Positions 1-13,358 of a stretch of 64,000 nt of DNA are shown here, one piece after another. Source of the DNA: Metellina segmentata (taxonomy: Eukaryota > Arthropoda > Arachnida > Araneae > Tetragnathidae). Position numbers and translations under genes: made by a program. The first letter of the stretch is position 1. Each line of letters begins with the position of its first letter. The notes below the pieces were generated by a model, which was given only the letters and a program-made list of their open reading frames with translations, made no database searches and was not told the DNA's origin. The stretch covers positions 83,384,931 to 83,448,930 of the forward strand of contig OX375872.1 of the NCBI GenBank assembly GCA_947359465.1. Reading direction: 5' to 3'.

Positions 1-212
1 ATAAGTGCAGCAAATTTTAGTCAAGCTATCCTAATACATATAGCTCTAGAAAATCCCATAAAAGAGCTTCTTATGTACGAAATGAGTGATAAGTTTATAT
101 TCTAACTTTCCGTTGAAGCAAACTAGTTTTCTAATATGCAATTGTTTAAATATTAATATTATTATTATTATTCATATTTATAAAATCATATGACAACGGA
201 ATATGCCTTTAA

Positions 213-481
213 CTAACGTCGCACTGAAGTAACAAAAATACAAATTGGCGACGATTCGGATCAAACCCGAAGGAGGACAACACTACGTAATTTTGAATCA
301 AGGTCAGATGACGAGGTTACACCTGAACTGGCACCCCACTCTCCGAACTTCCACTCCACGCCAAAGGGAGGATATTTGAGACCATGCCAGATTTAACGTG
401 CACCAGCCCCCCTCCTTGTACACGACTGTCTTTGGTTGAATTCGAACTTCAACCCTCCGGTTGCTAATCCACTTCTCTTCT
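213..481 (-). mobile_element. tRNA-derived SINE, 5'-truncated
   Basis: On the minus strand this reads as the 3' part of a tRNA-like head (GAGTTCGAATTCAACC-type B box), then the central SINE domain shared with other copies here (GGCTGGTGCACGTTAAAT, GGAAGTTCGGAGAGTG), then GATCCGAA and the CAGTGCGACGTTAGTTAA end. The A-box part of the head is missing, so the copy is truncated by roughly 25 bp. Imperfect 13-bp flanks (200-212 and 482-494, 11 of 13 matching) look like an aged target-site duplication. Confidence 0.75.
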
Positions 482-494
482 AATATACGTTTAA

Positions 495-3400
495 ATGAAT
501 CATACGTTTAACGATCCTGAATTTTGACGAAGAAGTTGAATAGGTATGCAAAGAGGGGATCTGTCTGATCTCCTTAACTATAGCTGATAAGACAAAACTG
601 GTAGTAATTTTTTAATCAGCACTCCAAATATACCCAAGAACGCATTGTATTTTTACGGCACTAAACATGTGTGTTGGTAAGTAAAAGTTTGTATAAGGAG
701 TTCAGGCTAAATAAAAAAGCTAGTGCTATTATGGCCAAACTGATGCCATTTCTGTTACCAGTGCAGTAAATATGCTAAAATGAGTTAAAAGGGCATAGGA
801 ATTTGTTATTGGTCTGTGTTACCTAAAACTGATATTGCATAAAAACCCTTAAATATCAGTACAAGAAAAAAAGCTTAGGGTTATTTAAAAATAATACATT
901 TTAAATGAGAATTCCTTTAACTAATTAATTTAGATACAAAAAGAATTAAAATGTATAACAACAGCTAAATCAGGTAATAAAATTTAAATTAACTATAAAT
1001 AAAAATATCATTTGAAATCACTTGCAAACTTGATTAAACCATAAGCAGAATGCATTTGTGGTCGTCTACATTTTGGAATCTACTTAACTCTAATTGGGGT
1101 TCATAAGCTGTGCGAAACCTCGGGCAAGATAGATAACGAACAATTATTCATAAACCTTAGTGTATTTGTTTCGCCTTGAAATTAATTCATATAAGCTAAT
1201 CAGAGTCAAGCCGGTTCATTAAATATTTGAAAAATACATCGATATGCAATCTACTTGTGCCCGTTTATCCTGCCAAACAGATGTTCAGTCCATTATAAAT
1301 CTATATTGTATTGCTTTCTTAAGTAATACATTTAATCTGCTATTTATACAGAAAGGGAATTAAGAGTTCTTGATCACGAATTTAAAGCTTATGACTTGTT
1401 TTTCAAAATAGAAAATGAGTCATCGTATGTATTATTGCCAATTAGTATGTGCTTGTCAGAGCATTGTCATATCACAAAATTTAAATATTACTTGATGCAT
1501 ATAAATGGATAAAAGTTTAAAATTTTGAATACACATGCAATATAAAAACTAATAATTAGCCAAAAATATAAAGAAACCAATAGACATATTACAATATTGC
1601 TAAGCTAGTAAGACTCTAACATTACTTTGTACTCAAGCCCAATCATACTTTTATCAAAGACTTTTCAGAAAATTAAACACGTATGTCTATGTACTAGTAA
1701 ATACTCTTAATTCTAAGTACTTTTGTGTTAAAACCCCCATGATGTTTTTAGAATTCCTTTGTATCGATTTATTGATTCTATCTACAAAATTCAAATACCT
1801 ATACATTCAATTCGCACAACTTCTATCCTTATAATTTTTATTTTCTTGTGGAAGGGATATGATGATAAGTTTAAAATATGTGATTCCCGATTTTATTAGA
1901 TTATTCTGATTGTTTTGTCACTTGTATAAAATATGAAAACGAAAGTAACTTGAACTTGATATATTAAATATTATGACCTAAAATATTTTACTACAGAAAA
2001 AAAGTGCATCATTTTACTGGATAACAGAATATTTCAGAAATCTTGAATTAAAATTTTTATGGTTAATTTTTGCGTTGAAATATTCTCTGTATGGCAAAGA
2101 TTTTGAAAATAATTATTGAGATTCGAAAATTTAAATTTGATCATCAATCCTTACAAATTGAGTAAAACTAATTTTCCATGATGCGTATGATAAATTCGGT
2201 AAATTTTTATTACGAAATGTAATCATAAGGAATTTTTAAAAGAATCTTAAAATTTTAAAACATGAAGTTAAGTTTAAAAATACTTGCATCAAGGAGTGCA
2301 ACACTTTTTGTTTTGTGTTCGAAGTTCAAGATGTACATTACATTATTTCTAAGATGAATTACTTTAAATTTTACAATAGAAAAATTATTTAAGAGATTAA
2401 TTGTAAAGTTTGGTTTGCAGCTTACTAGTGAAATAATATTTTATTGCTCTCAAATCCACCAACCATCTGAAAATTAAAAGTGCTTGCAAACTGAAGATAT
2501 AAGCTCGTTCATTACAGTATTTTAATAATACTATAAACATAATTTTTTTCGATATACCTGCATACATCTTGATGGTTATGCAACTTGAAATAAAAAATTT
2601 TGTTCGATTTGAAACACTCTTTCAAAATGTAAACGAAGGAGTGTAATTACAAACGAGTAGCAATAAATTATTTGTGTAATATAAATATTCGAAGTCATAA
2701 CAAATATAAAATGTACATTTAGGGAAATTTGTTGCAAAATTTTACATGGTTTGAAATAGGGTGAAAAACAAGACAAAAACTTACCTCAAATTTTAAGCAG
2801 AGTTGGGTGCTCCTCAGTTAGTGTATGACATCCAGTAGTTGACTTGTCCTTCTAATTCTTAAAGTTCTACTATTTATAATAATAGAAACAAATTAATTGC
2901 TTTACTTATTCTTGCTTAAAAATACAAACTAGGGCATTTACGAAACGACTCAAACTTCATAAGCTTGTCGTAATTGTTTATATTCTATTCATGAGATAGT
3001 ATCCATCTTCAATACAAATTTTTCTAAAAATTATTATTGTTTATAGTGTTAAATATACATCCGTTTCTAACCAAACTACGGGACACCAGAAGATTTTAAA
3101 AGTAAAAAAGCAGTGAAAGTTTCAACTAAAATAAAATATTTCTGTAGTATAAAATATAAATATTATTAAAAAATTACGATTCATAAAAATCATTTTCTTT
3201 ATATCGTAAACTTTTCAATAAATCGTAATTTAAGAATTAACAAAAACAATGCTTCTTAATCAAGCTTACTTTCAGTAAGTTAGAATATCAAAAAATCCGC
3301 AATAACAGTAGTAATCAAAATAGATCTCAAACGAGAAACATTCCTTTGGGAGAAACAACCCAGAGACAAAAAAAAGGAAAAGCATTTGAGAGAATTTCCA

Positions 3401-6018
3401 TTATTTCCCAAGAGGATAGAGATGTGGAATTCATCCCTAATATTATTTTATTGTTTTTGACGTTTTATAAGCAGTACTCACCCATAATTTGACATGCTTC
3501 ACACGGAATAATCATCCAAAGTAACTTTGTAAAACAGATTCATATAAACTGGGTAAAATAGACATTGTGAGAAATGAAAATGTAAGGAATATCAACTTTG
3601 TTTTTGTAAATCCAAAGAGATTTGTAGCATTAATAATTTATCCTCATTAAAAATACTGGATGTAAAATCATTTCAACAAATTTCCTTATCTAATAATTTA
3701 ATGCGCTGAGCTTTCTTGTAATTGTTTCTCTTCAGTCGTTCAAGAATATTTGCAAAATTTTCTTGAGAAAGTCTAAAACAAGAAACTTATTAGGAATAGC
3801 CGTTGGTTTTTTGAAGTCGTCTCAGGAAGAAATGAAATGCGGTTTGTCTTTAATTCTTCACGTTTTTTAATTCCCGCTTATATGGTTCGTCTCTTATAAA
3901 CATAGTCAGTGATTTCATCAAGTGTTTATTTTTATTTGTTGCTCTACGGCCATTTTTTGCTATAAAAGAGTTGATTAGACTGAGATCTAAGGAATGTCAT
4001 CAGGAAATTTCTGATAATTAGAATTGTTATCAAGGCTATTTGGGGATAAATATGCTTGCTGATTTTCGCTGGATCTTTAAGATATTTCCCAGTTCAGCGC
4101 AGAAAGAAGTATATAGTCATCATCGTACTTTGGAAATACAAGATTTATCTTAAGTCTCTAAAATTCATAATCCATAACTATTTGAGTTTTATAGTAGTAA
4201 TCTACTGAACCTTATAGACATTGTAAGGCCTTCTAAGATTTATAGTGTTTAAATGTATGAAGAATTTTGTATCTGGTTGTGTAACGAAATATGACGCTGA
4301 GGTAAGGTACAATATATTGTTTTCATTCTGTACCTCTAAAAACTTCTATGATTACAACTTAAAAGAAATTTATACATAATAATTTGCATTCTAAATAAAT
4401 AAAAACTTCCATAGATTATTTCTTTAAAGTGTTAATATCTCTATACTTTCTTGACACTTCCCAAATAAATTAAATTAAATTAAATGCATTGAAAGCAAAA
4501 TGTATGAAAGTAAAACATACAAATTGATTACTATACACAGGGTAAAGCCACAGGATAAAGATATATTTTCAGATAAACATATAAACCTATTTCGATTAAT
4601 CTAGCGTTTTATCGAATTAACATCGAGACAGTTTCTAAGATCTAAATCAATTCGATTACTGTCTAATTCTGAAAAAGTCTAAGTTTTTGTTTAACATAGA
4701 AATATCAAATTAGCTATAATTGAGACTGAAATTGTACAAAAATTCATCAATAATAAATAAACCGTTATCCTTCCTTAAATAATTCGAAATAGATTAAATA
4801 TTAATCATTTGAAGAAGCGAAATTTAAAACTAGATCTTTGTATGCTGATCGATGCATTAAAAACTAATATGGAAAACAAAAAGGACTTTGCAGCAATAGC
4901 GAAATAAATACATTTAAAGTAGAGTACCATCATACGATGTTTCAAATAACCCAACCAAGCGAATGACCCTTAGTTTTAATCTTGAAAAAAATAATCTTGA
5001 GTTATTACTTGATGTACTTATGAATTTTTAACGAATTATTTCCTTCAGCCCGTATCTCAGAAATGAATGTGTTTTGTCAAGCAGAAAGATAATTCGATCA
5101 GATGAGATCAATTTTAAACATTACCAATTGGATTGTCACATTAGCTTCTAAAAGGTGCAATGTTTCCTACGATTTAAATAAAATTATGAATCCAATTTCG
5201 TTTCTTTTGAAGGGTTGCCTAATTGACTAATGGAATATTAAATATGACGAAACTATTTCCAAGACAAAATGTTTATTAAAGTACCATTAAAGAACTTTAA
5301 CAGCAAAACGTTTTTAAAAGGTGTGATGCAATCTAAGATTCTTCTTTGAAGAAAAATTAAAATACTTTTCAACAGTTTCTAATTCTTTTGTGTGTCATTT
5401 AAACTGCAACTTTCATCATAGAATCCTCGTACTTTAATTTTCATTTCTTTTTCGGCGATGTGATATATTTTTATTCAGATTCCTCTGTCGTGTTTTCGAT
5501 TATCTTACGTAAGTTTTCGAAAGAATCATACTTATTTTGTTATTTTATTATCCATCTTCAATACGATGCGGCAGCCGTGTTTTTATATACGAAGCTAACT
5601 TAATGAATGAATTATAAACCAATTGACACACAGATCTTTCAAATAGAATGATCCTTAATGCTAACAAGATACGCAACATTTGTTAATAGAAACTCATTTT
5701 TCGCACTGTTCTAAAAAGTTTAATTTTTTTTGTACTTCCCTAAAAGAAAATTTTAAACTACTTAATTTCAATGAATAATTTATTTTGTATTTTCGATAGA
5801 AACTCGTTTATTAAAATGGATAGCTGCAAAATAAAACAAATACATAATGTACGCTTTGATTTTAATTCTGTGCATTTAAATCCATTTTTATTTTATATTT
5901 TTTACTTAAAGGATTGGTTGGTTTTTTTTATGACATAATGGATATATTTGGCCACCACAAGAAATACAAAGTGAAGTAAATGAACAGACGCACGTAATAC
6001 ATGTTTTACTGACACTGA
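495..6018. other. AT-rich stretch without recognisable genes
   Basis: I see no coding region, RNA gene or full mobile element. Frames are short and stop-rich. A small AAATT-type pentanucleotide run sits near 4464-4485. Presumed intergenic or intronic DNA. Confidence 0.6.
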
Positions 6019-6030
6019 ATAGAGAAATAC

Positions 6031-6120
6031 ACTCAATGTAAGTCATGTGGATCGAATCTGTTTCGCCTGCAGCTCGCAGATTGTTAGCGTAGGGGACAAA
6101 TCCACTAAGCCATGTTGTAT
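6031..6120 (-). mobile_element. 90-bp tRNA-like retroposon with 12-bp target duplications
   Basis: The minus strand starts with ATGGCTTAGTGG, an excellent match to the Pol III A box, and carries a B-box-like GATTCGATCC about 50 nt later. The insert is only 90 bp, about the size of a tRNA. Perfect 12-bp repeats (ATAGAGAAATAC) at 6019-6030 and 6121-6132 flank it, so it entered by LINE-type retroposition. It resembles a tRNA pseudogene or minimal SINE. The stems are too degraded to assign an anticodon. Confidence 0.7.
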
Positions 6121-6401
6121 ATAGAGAAATACGATTTCATTATTTGGGCACCGTAACATTAAGGACACCGTGACATGCTAAGCGAGAAGGTAAGACACTC
6201 TTGAGAGTAAGACTAAAAGAGGAAAATCTGATGTGTATGTAATAAAATTAACCATTATAATAGGGACTAATTAACATTTTGAAAAGGCCCAAAGTTATTA
6301 ATTGTGAATAAATGTAATCACGTTAACGAAATATGTATGCTCTTACGTATGCAAAGCTTTTAAAAATCAAAACTTAATTGTAATGAATGTATGCAATTGC
6401 A

Positions 6402-6627
6402 TTAATCTTCCAAGTGGTTTCGATGAGATATCTCGTCGTTTAAGATTTGGTCAATTTTGCTACTTACGATATATATTTGTTCTCAAATTATTTAATCATC
6501 AGGTTATTGAAAAATAATTTTTTATGGTGACGTAATCAAAATAGGACGAGATATCTAATCCATCAAAAATCGAGTCAGTTTTTCTACAGACGAGGTACCT
6601 CCTCGATACAACCACCAGGAGGATTAA
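6402..6627 (+). mobile_element. TTAA-ended inverted-repeat element with 43-bp minisatellite units (copy 1)
   Basis: It begins TTAATCTTCCAAGTGGTTTC and ends AACCACCAGGAGGATTAA, which are inverted copies of each other. Inside are diverged units containing GAGATATCTCGTC, AAGATTTGGTCAATTTTGCT and GACGAGGTACCTC. No protein is encoded. It belongs with the copies at 23076, 23661, 33067, 34089 and 36908. Confidence 0.65.
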
Positions 6628-8689
6628 CGAAGAGGTACAAGTTTCTATGCAAAGATTTTAAAAATCGAAATTTATTAATTGTGAACTTATAAAATCGAGT
6701 CAACAAAGAGTTACTAGCTACCATTTCAAGCGTCTATACAAAACTGAAAACGAAAGAACGAGGTTATATTATTATTAATATTTATTAGTGATGACAAAAT
6801 TCGTATGAAAACTAAGCTTGTTTTGGGAATATGGAAATGTTCTATGGAACTAATTTTTGTTCCAAGTTTCTGTCATACGGTTTGATCGAAAAATTAAAAG
6901 GTAAAATAATTACTAACAAAACGATGGATGCAAGCAACAGTATGATATGATTGTCAGCACAAAATTGCAGGATTTAGAAACTCTGTTAATTTTTTTCCCC
7001 TAGAATTAACGTTCATAAATTGAAAATTTAGGGATTATAGCACTCTTGCAATTAATAATAAATGAATCATCTGGAAATTTCATGTACAATTTTCACGCAA
7101 TACTAAAAATTTATTTGTCAAGTCTAGTGACAACAATAATGAAACAGGGATATTATTTGGTTCTATGTTTCCTGTTAAAAAGTATTCACTAAAAGCATGT
7201 TAAAAAGCTTAGAAAATTTCAGAGAACATACACTGAAGGATCTTTGCTGTTTGATTTTCGATTTGGAAACAGCCCCGTTAGCTGTGTTGAAGAAATGTGA
7301 AGTATTATTTGTGAAGTTACCATTCAGGTGAGTGTGATTTATGGGAAATATTTTCTCCTTTCACGGTTGCTTATTCCGTTAGCATATCTCTTATGTTTAC
7401 ACTTATTTTCTCGATATTGGCTCAAGAAGAGACTGTGCATTGAACTTTACATTTCTCCTAATCTAATTCAAGACTCTGATTCTCTTCGTAACAAAATTTT
7501 ACAAAATACAATGAAATGCAAATCACAAAAGTTTTAGTCGTACTTTTTTCCCACGTTCAATATTTTCCTACTTAATTTACATAAGGGTCCACTAGAAAAA
7601 TAATTTTAAAGGTAAAATCTCATAGATAAAACTTATTTTTACGGATTGAACTGTGCATTTTTAATATTTTAAATTAAATTTAAACTTATTAAAATCCTTT
7701 AATAGTTTGAGAAATTTTTTGAAAGATTTGAATCAACTAGTATGATCGAAGACTGTCCTAAGTTCGTAGTAAAATTGAATTTGAAAATAACAATAAGAGC
7801 AGATATTAATAAAAGAAACAAATTATCTTGAGACTACATTTAAATAGATTTACATTGTGGTACGATGCATTTGATTCATTTATACTGGAACTGATTAAAA
7901 TTACTAAGATTTAATATTAAGAGTAACTAAAAATCACTCAGGCAACAACTTCACTACGTTATCACAGAAAACAGACTTGGATCATCCTTATGTGTTTAAA
8001 CATAATAATCCTGACCCTTAGTAGCTGTTTATATAAGGATGGTTTGTCAAAATAATAAAAGATTTTTTGATTTGGTATCTTTCATAACAAACTTATTTCT
8101 ATTAATGTATTACAGTTAATTAACTCTTCTAAGTCGATTATTTTTGCAGATGATTTAGCTGTATTGTGTAATTTTTAGCAGTTCTAATTTTATCTACCAG
8201 TAAACTGGATTTTGATTGATGTAAATAACTGGCATTGTAAATGTTAGGTGCAATTGAAACAAAAAGTACTGTTTCACATAATAAGAAAGAATTAAGAACT
8301 TTGAAACCGATATTTTTGAGAGCATTATTAGCTTTGAAAAACCAAACAAATCTCTGAGAGATGAAAAGCGTAAGTGTTCTTAGTAATAAAATAACCACCC
8401 ACGTCATGACAAAACCTTACCTTAAATTTCAATTTAGAAAAGTCATGCAGGTAATAGAGTTCAATATGTTTTTTGGGGAGTGTTTGAGCATTATTTAGAA
8501 TTCTGCTGCTCATGCGTAGAAAACATCATTTCATGTTGTCTGGGTCAGGCTCTTTCCTGATGACAACCTGATCCACCTATACCACTGGGATCAGGGACAA
8601 TTTAACAATAAGTGAAAAGTAAGGTAACAATTTCTACACAAAAAAAAATTAAAAAGTATGTACTCTATAACGAAAAAAATTGACGCACT
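6628..8689. other. AT-rich stretch without recognisable genes
   Basis: Short open frames only (for example 7328-7537 and 8138-8407). None resembles a known protein family, and base use is the same as the background. Confidence 0.55.
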
Positions 8690-9318
8690 CAGAAGGTGCA
8701 GAATTACAGTGGTGCCGGGCTCGATCAACTTGGAACTGCTTTGACTGGAGACGTATAGTCTTATGTGACGAGTCCCGTTTCCAACTGTGTCCTGATGTCA
8801 ACCGGAGATGTATTTGAAGACGTCCAGGACAGCGTGGAGATCCTGCCTTTACTATCGCACGCCACACATGCCCACAACAGGGTGTTATGTTCTGGGATCC
8901 CATCTCCTTTGACAGCTGGATCCCTTTGATAGTCATTTCTGGCACACTTACAGCACAGCGATACGTAGACGACATTCTACGACCAGTTGTGTTAAAGTTC
9001 CTTTTGCGACACCTCGGACTTACTTTTCAACAAAATAATACCCGCCCGCACGCGGCACGTGCAACTAGGAACTGTCTTCAAGCTTTCCCAACAATTCCTT
9101 GGCCAGCTAGGTCTCATGATCTCTCTCCCATAGCGCACATTTGGGACGTTATCGGAAGGCGATTTCAACCATCCCGGAATGTTTACCATTTAGCCCGACA
9201 GTTTGAGACAATTTGGTAAGAAATTCCGCAGGACACAATCCGGGAACTTCTTCATTCTATGCCACACCGAGTGACAGCTTGCGTCCAGGCCACAAGTGGA
9301 CTAACTTCAACCCTTTGA
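8690..9318 (+). pseudogene. Tc1-like transposase relic, C-terminal two thirds
   Basis: In one frame from 8690 to the final stop at 9316-9318 the sequence encodes the DDE domain of a Tc1 transposase: LCDESRFQL (first catalytic Asp at 8767), a PGQRGDPAFTIARHTCP stretch, VMFWDPISFDS, then FQQNNTRPHAA and SHDLSPIAHIWDVIGR. The second catalytic residue is Asn rather than Asp (9034-9036) and the third is Ala rather than Glu (9133-9135), 32 residues apart. In-frame stops lie at 8815-8817 and 9217-9219. The N-terminal helix-turn-helix half is absent and no inverted repeats were found. It is clearly dead, by truncation, nonsense changes and loss of two of the three metal-binding residues. Confidence 0.88.
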
Positions 9319-9329
9319 TTGACTCCATC

Positions 9330-11463
9330 CCTTTGTAACGGACAAACTCTAAAAAAAATCTTTCAATTGCTCTGAAATTTTAATCGTTTGTTTTTCTATG
9401 TATGTTCTTCACATCTGCCAATTTTTATCACAATCACGAATATATTTTCAGTGTTTTGTAAAATCTATTTCTTCAAAAAATTGAGTTTCACATACTGCTT
9501 ACATTTAGTGAACAAAACAACAACACAGCGATCACACGTGTTAACAATAATACCATAAGATACTCTTAAAAGAAAGTCAAGATTATTATTATCATATTCA
9601 AACCTCTAGTACCCTCTTTGTCAAGTATTATGAGCAGTAGACGAAATATTAATCGCGCTTATATGTAACTAAGTTTGATTTAGCTCTACAGTCAATTATT
9701 TTAGAATACCGCACCACAATGAGTGTCCATTCCTAGACTAGATTTCAACCGACAGCCTGTTGATCCAAGAGTCCGCATACAAGAAGGTGAATTGCAGAAT
9801 AATTTATACATACAATCATATGTTATAAGCCAAAAGATAATACGAAATAAAATAGTTTTAATGAAAGAGAAGAGAAAGCTCTGTGGTAATCATAGGAAAA
9901 ATTTAAAACCCTTTAAATCTAATTCGTACTTAATTAAAAACAACTTCTTCACTCAAAATACTGAAGAATGAGGAGAGTTTCTATTTAGCGAAATAGATTA
10001 GTTTAATTGTGAATACACCAGTCTAATCGTCTGGAGTCCTTTCATTACTTGATAATGTAACTTTTAATGTCTTTCAATTAATACCATTTTAAACTCAATT
10101 ACATCGGGATTTAAATGCTCAATGAATAAGAAAACCTACAGAATAGGTCTCCCTTTTTGTTTTACCATTTCTTCATAGATAAAGACATCCTTTATTACCT
10201 CAGATACACATGTATTTTCTTTAACAAAACATGTAAAGAAACGTCTTTTTCCGTTATTACATCACAATTCTTTTCTCGGGTTTCAATTTCGTCGAAAGGG
10301 ACAATGCAAGGACCCTGTAATCACAACCTGCTTCTTCATTCTTTCTTCCCTTGTTTATATCCCGAATTTACGGCACCATCTTTGATCTGATGACACATTA
10401 TTTCAGATTTTGGATCCAAACAGAAGCCGACAGCATAAATTACAACCGCTGGTAATAACAACTGCCCACGTAATAAAACAGGGTAGCGAGCTCTTCGATT
10501 GTTGTCCGCTTTTGTAAGAATTCGGTCCCCGGTGTGGCCATTTGGACGCCCAGATGGTCAACATTCAAGAGAAATACAGATTCCTTGATAGTACTTTCAC
10601 TTTCTAGCTTTCAAAGACGATGTTTTACTTAAGCAAGACACATAACTTATGATAAAGATCACAGAATACTCAAGGAGCTTATTTCTAAATTTTGGGACAC
10701 AAAACGACCTTCAAAGTTCTCGGAATTCCGGATTTTCCTATTTTTTTCAATAGGACTGTTACACAACATTACTTCACTTACACAGCGATGGATAAATTTC
10801 CAATGAGTTTGTGAATAAAATCAGCCAGTCTTAAGCGAAATTTAAATGAAAGTATTTAAATTTTAATCCTGAGTGGTTTATCATTTTTTTTATTCCAACA
10901 AGCGATACAATCCAGACCTATAACAGGTGCTAACAAAATGTAGAATTAATATCAATATTGTGTTACGTTGAATTAGATTAATAGCAATATTAAGCTAGAG
11001 GTATTCAGTAATTTCAAGACTTAAACTTTTAAACTAGTATAAATTCGCGTATTTCTAGAAATGCTGTTTTATAGTTGTCGTTGTGTTTTTAAATCGTAGG
11101 TGTAGCATTGTTTTGCGTGTTTAATTAATATTCCCTAGAGTAAAATTTTCTGAACCATTGCATTTTATTTACTTAGAACTAATTATACATTTCGACCTTC
11201 GGCTGGCTAAATATGGCTATGGTTATTCATGTGGTGTCTTACCAAGATATTGCTTGCTCTAAATTCATTTTAAATAATTATTTTTAATTCGCTAAACTGT
11301 GACAATGGTATTCACACAGAAGTTATTATTCAATATTAAAACAATAAACTAGTTTTTCCAATTTTCAAATAGAAACTATTAAAACGTTTTTATCCAATCA
11401 GATATTTAATCAATCTATTGCGTAAACTTGGTGTTCCAATTATTGGATTGGATTGGACGTGGA
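9330..11463. other. No recognisable gene; one GC-richer island
   Basis: Mostly AT-rich background. About 10270-10570 is less AT-rich and holds a short open frame (10157-10390) without family resemblance. It could be an old repeat or conserved noncoding DNA; I cannot decide. Confidence 0.5.
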
Positions 11464-11490
11464 AGTTTTATAGCGCAAGACCATTTCCAA
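11464..11490 (+). repeat. Partial copy of the GCGCAAGG...CCAT dispersed motif
   Basis: AAGTTTTATAGCGCAAGACC matches the left half of the near-palindromic motif found intact at 39511 and elsewhere. The right half is not recognisable. Confidence 0.4.
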
Positions 11491-11589
11491 TTATTAATAA
11501 GCTATAGAATTCTATAAATTTTTAACGCACATGACTTAAATTTGATCAGCAAAATATAATTTCGTAAAAAATTAAGATGAGAAAAAGTT

Positions 11590-12140
11590 AAAAAGTTAGA
11601 GGAAGAAGCAAAGAAGATATCTGAAGAGAGAGGATTTCAATCGGAACGCCACAAGTTATAAGGTGAATAACAAGTTTCCCAGTCTGCAACTGTACCCTCG
11701 TACCGGAAACCCAGAAATCGAACTGGGAGTTGAGAAGAATACTTCCCAAATACAACGACATGACATTTCTTCCAGAACCTGCTTGAGCCTCAACTTAAGT
11801 TCTTAAAGGTTCCTGAAGCAACTTTGTCGGATTACTGTCAACTGAGGTCGTAAGGCTTATCGCTAGTGAACCAGAATTAAAACAAGATTATCAAAAGATG
11901 AAAAAGTGCTTATGAGAGAATTCAATCTCAGGCTGATAAATGTAGACAACAATTTGCCATTCATCACAAGTGTCCCTCTAATACTTGGTGTGGTTTCTTT
12001 CCTGAACTGATCAGCTATATTGGAGGTTGGCTCTCAGAGCTTAAAATCAAATATTTGATAAATTAAAAGAACTCTTTATATCTGATTACATAAATAAAAG
12101 AATACTTCGTATCATATTACGTGATGACCACATAGTGGAA
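11590..12140 (+). pseudogene. Gypsy-like gag relic
   Basis: Frame-shifted fragments read KLEEEAKKISEER, then LEPQLKFLKVPEATLSDYC, then ADKCRQQFAIHHKCPSNTW followed by CGFFPELISYIGGWLSELK. The W-x2-F-x3-L pattern after HHK-x-P resembles Gag-type proteins of arthropod LTR retrotransposons as I know them. Several stops and frameshifts break it. The pol fragment that follows on the same strand supports a single decayed element. Confidence 0.55.
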
Positions 12141-12155
12141 TCTTGTGGTCATCAC
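12121..12155. repeat. Perfect 12-bp hairpin
   Basis: GTGATGACCACA (12121-12132) and its exact reverse complement TGTGGTCATCAC (12144-12155) are separated by 11 nt. It lies at the join between the gag-like and pol-like relics. Confidence 0.8.
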
Positions 12156-12199
12156 CAACAAGAATGGAAAGTCTTCAACTTCCTCTTATACGTTTTTGC

Positions 12200-13020
12200 C
12201 CTTCACATCTCAAATTGTGACACCACTGTGCTCTCTCCACAGTCTTTTTTACTGTTTGGAAGAGAACTTAGGACCTGCAGATGAGGTTCCTCGTGACATA
12301 AGGTGTTAACGTGATATGTTAAACACCTAATTCCATAAGTCATGCCGTATCTACGAAAATTCGCAAATATATCCACGGAGATAATAGACCTAGTAGAACA
12401 AAAGCAGGATCAAAGAAATAAATATGTTGATCAAGGAAAAAGGCGCGATCCTGAATACGCATATGGAGATCATGTGTAGGTAACCTCACACACCGTGAGT
12501 AACAAAGCCAAGAAGAGGTCAGAAAAATTTGCATATAGTCAAGACGGACCCTACGCCATATTAAACCAGTGCTCTCCAACGAGTTAAAAAACATCAGATC
12601 TTACTTCTTCAAATATCCTTATCGGAGCACACCATACATCCTAACTCCGTTCTTACCTTGACATCCCTTAAATTGAAAATGTATCAATCGTCCCCTGCAA
12701 AGGAGAGGCCGGCCTAAAGATTATATTTATTACCCTACGTTCATCTTGGGGCCTATCGGCAATCGATCGACAAGCAGCTCATGAGTTCTGAAGGGATAAT
12801 GTTCGACTTAAAAACACCAACAACAGATTTCCAATTATATTGCCAGGAATTTTAAGACAGTCCTTGAGGTGGTCTCCAGACATTTCGCCCAATTCGAAAA
12901 GGGAATATATAGCTGATCTCGCCGCGGTGCAAGTCTTTGTCATGTCTGGTAAGAAGTCGGAAGCAAGCGACTCCTACAACTATGGGCAAAGAACCTTAGA
13001 TACGAGCTTTATTCTTCGAT
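12200..13020 (+). pseudogene. Gypsy-like pol relic: integrase C-terminal region
   Basis: Around 12216 a frame reads NCDTTVLSPQSFLLFGRELR, typical of the end of a Gypsy integrase core. From 12342 another frame reads MPYLRKFANISTE, then QRNKYVDQGKRRDPEYAYGD, then SEKFAYSQDGPYAIL, which contains the GPY/F integrase motif (12538-12562). It is broken by a TAG at 12477-12479 in place of an expected Trp codon and by a TAA after SPTS. Downstream to about 13020 only scraps (RGRPKRLYLLPY and similar) suggest the polyprotein end. Protease, reverse transcriptase and RNase H are missing, so the element was deleted internally. No LTR was recognised. Confidence 0.7.
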
Positions 13021-13308
13021 AAAACATTCCAGATCTTTCCTGTATACATCTTTGCAAGTTGAGAGTCTAGATCGGAGGGTGATATCAGTCACCTACACGT
13101 GGTGATCCTTTCCTCACTAAACGACTGTCGATTTTGTCACCATTTGTGGCAGCCCAATTTTTACGAAAGACTGGTCCAACAATCAAGCAAAAGTCTAGTA
13201 GAATAACTGACTCTTCTGTCTACTCGCCTAAACACCAGGGTAGAAACTAATAAATGAACTGTGAACCGGTTCTAATCTGTAGCTGGTGAGTTGGTTGGTC
13301 GGATTTTG

Positions 13309-13358
13309 GGATTTTATACCGCAAGGCCATATTTTTGCCATGCTGCGCCAGACGCAAC
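13309..13358 (+). repeat. Dispersed near-palindromic motif (copy)
   Basis: GGATTTTATACCGCAAGGCC followed by ATATTTTTGCCATGCTGCGC: the same order as at 27301, 39511, 40771 and, on the other strand, 61335. The arms GCGCAxGGGCCA and TGGCCATGCTGCGC are nearly complementary. Confidence 0.6.
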
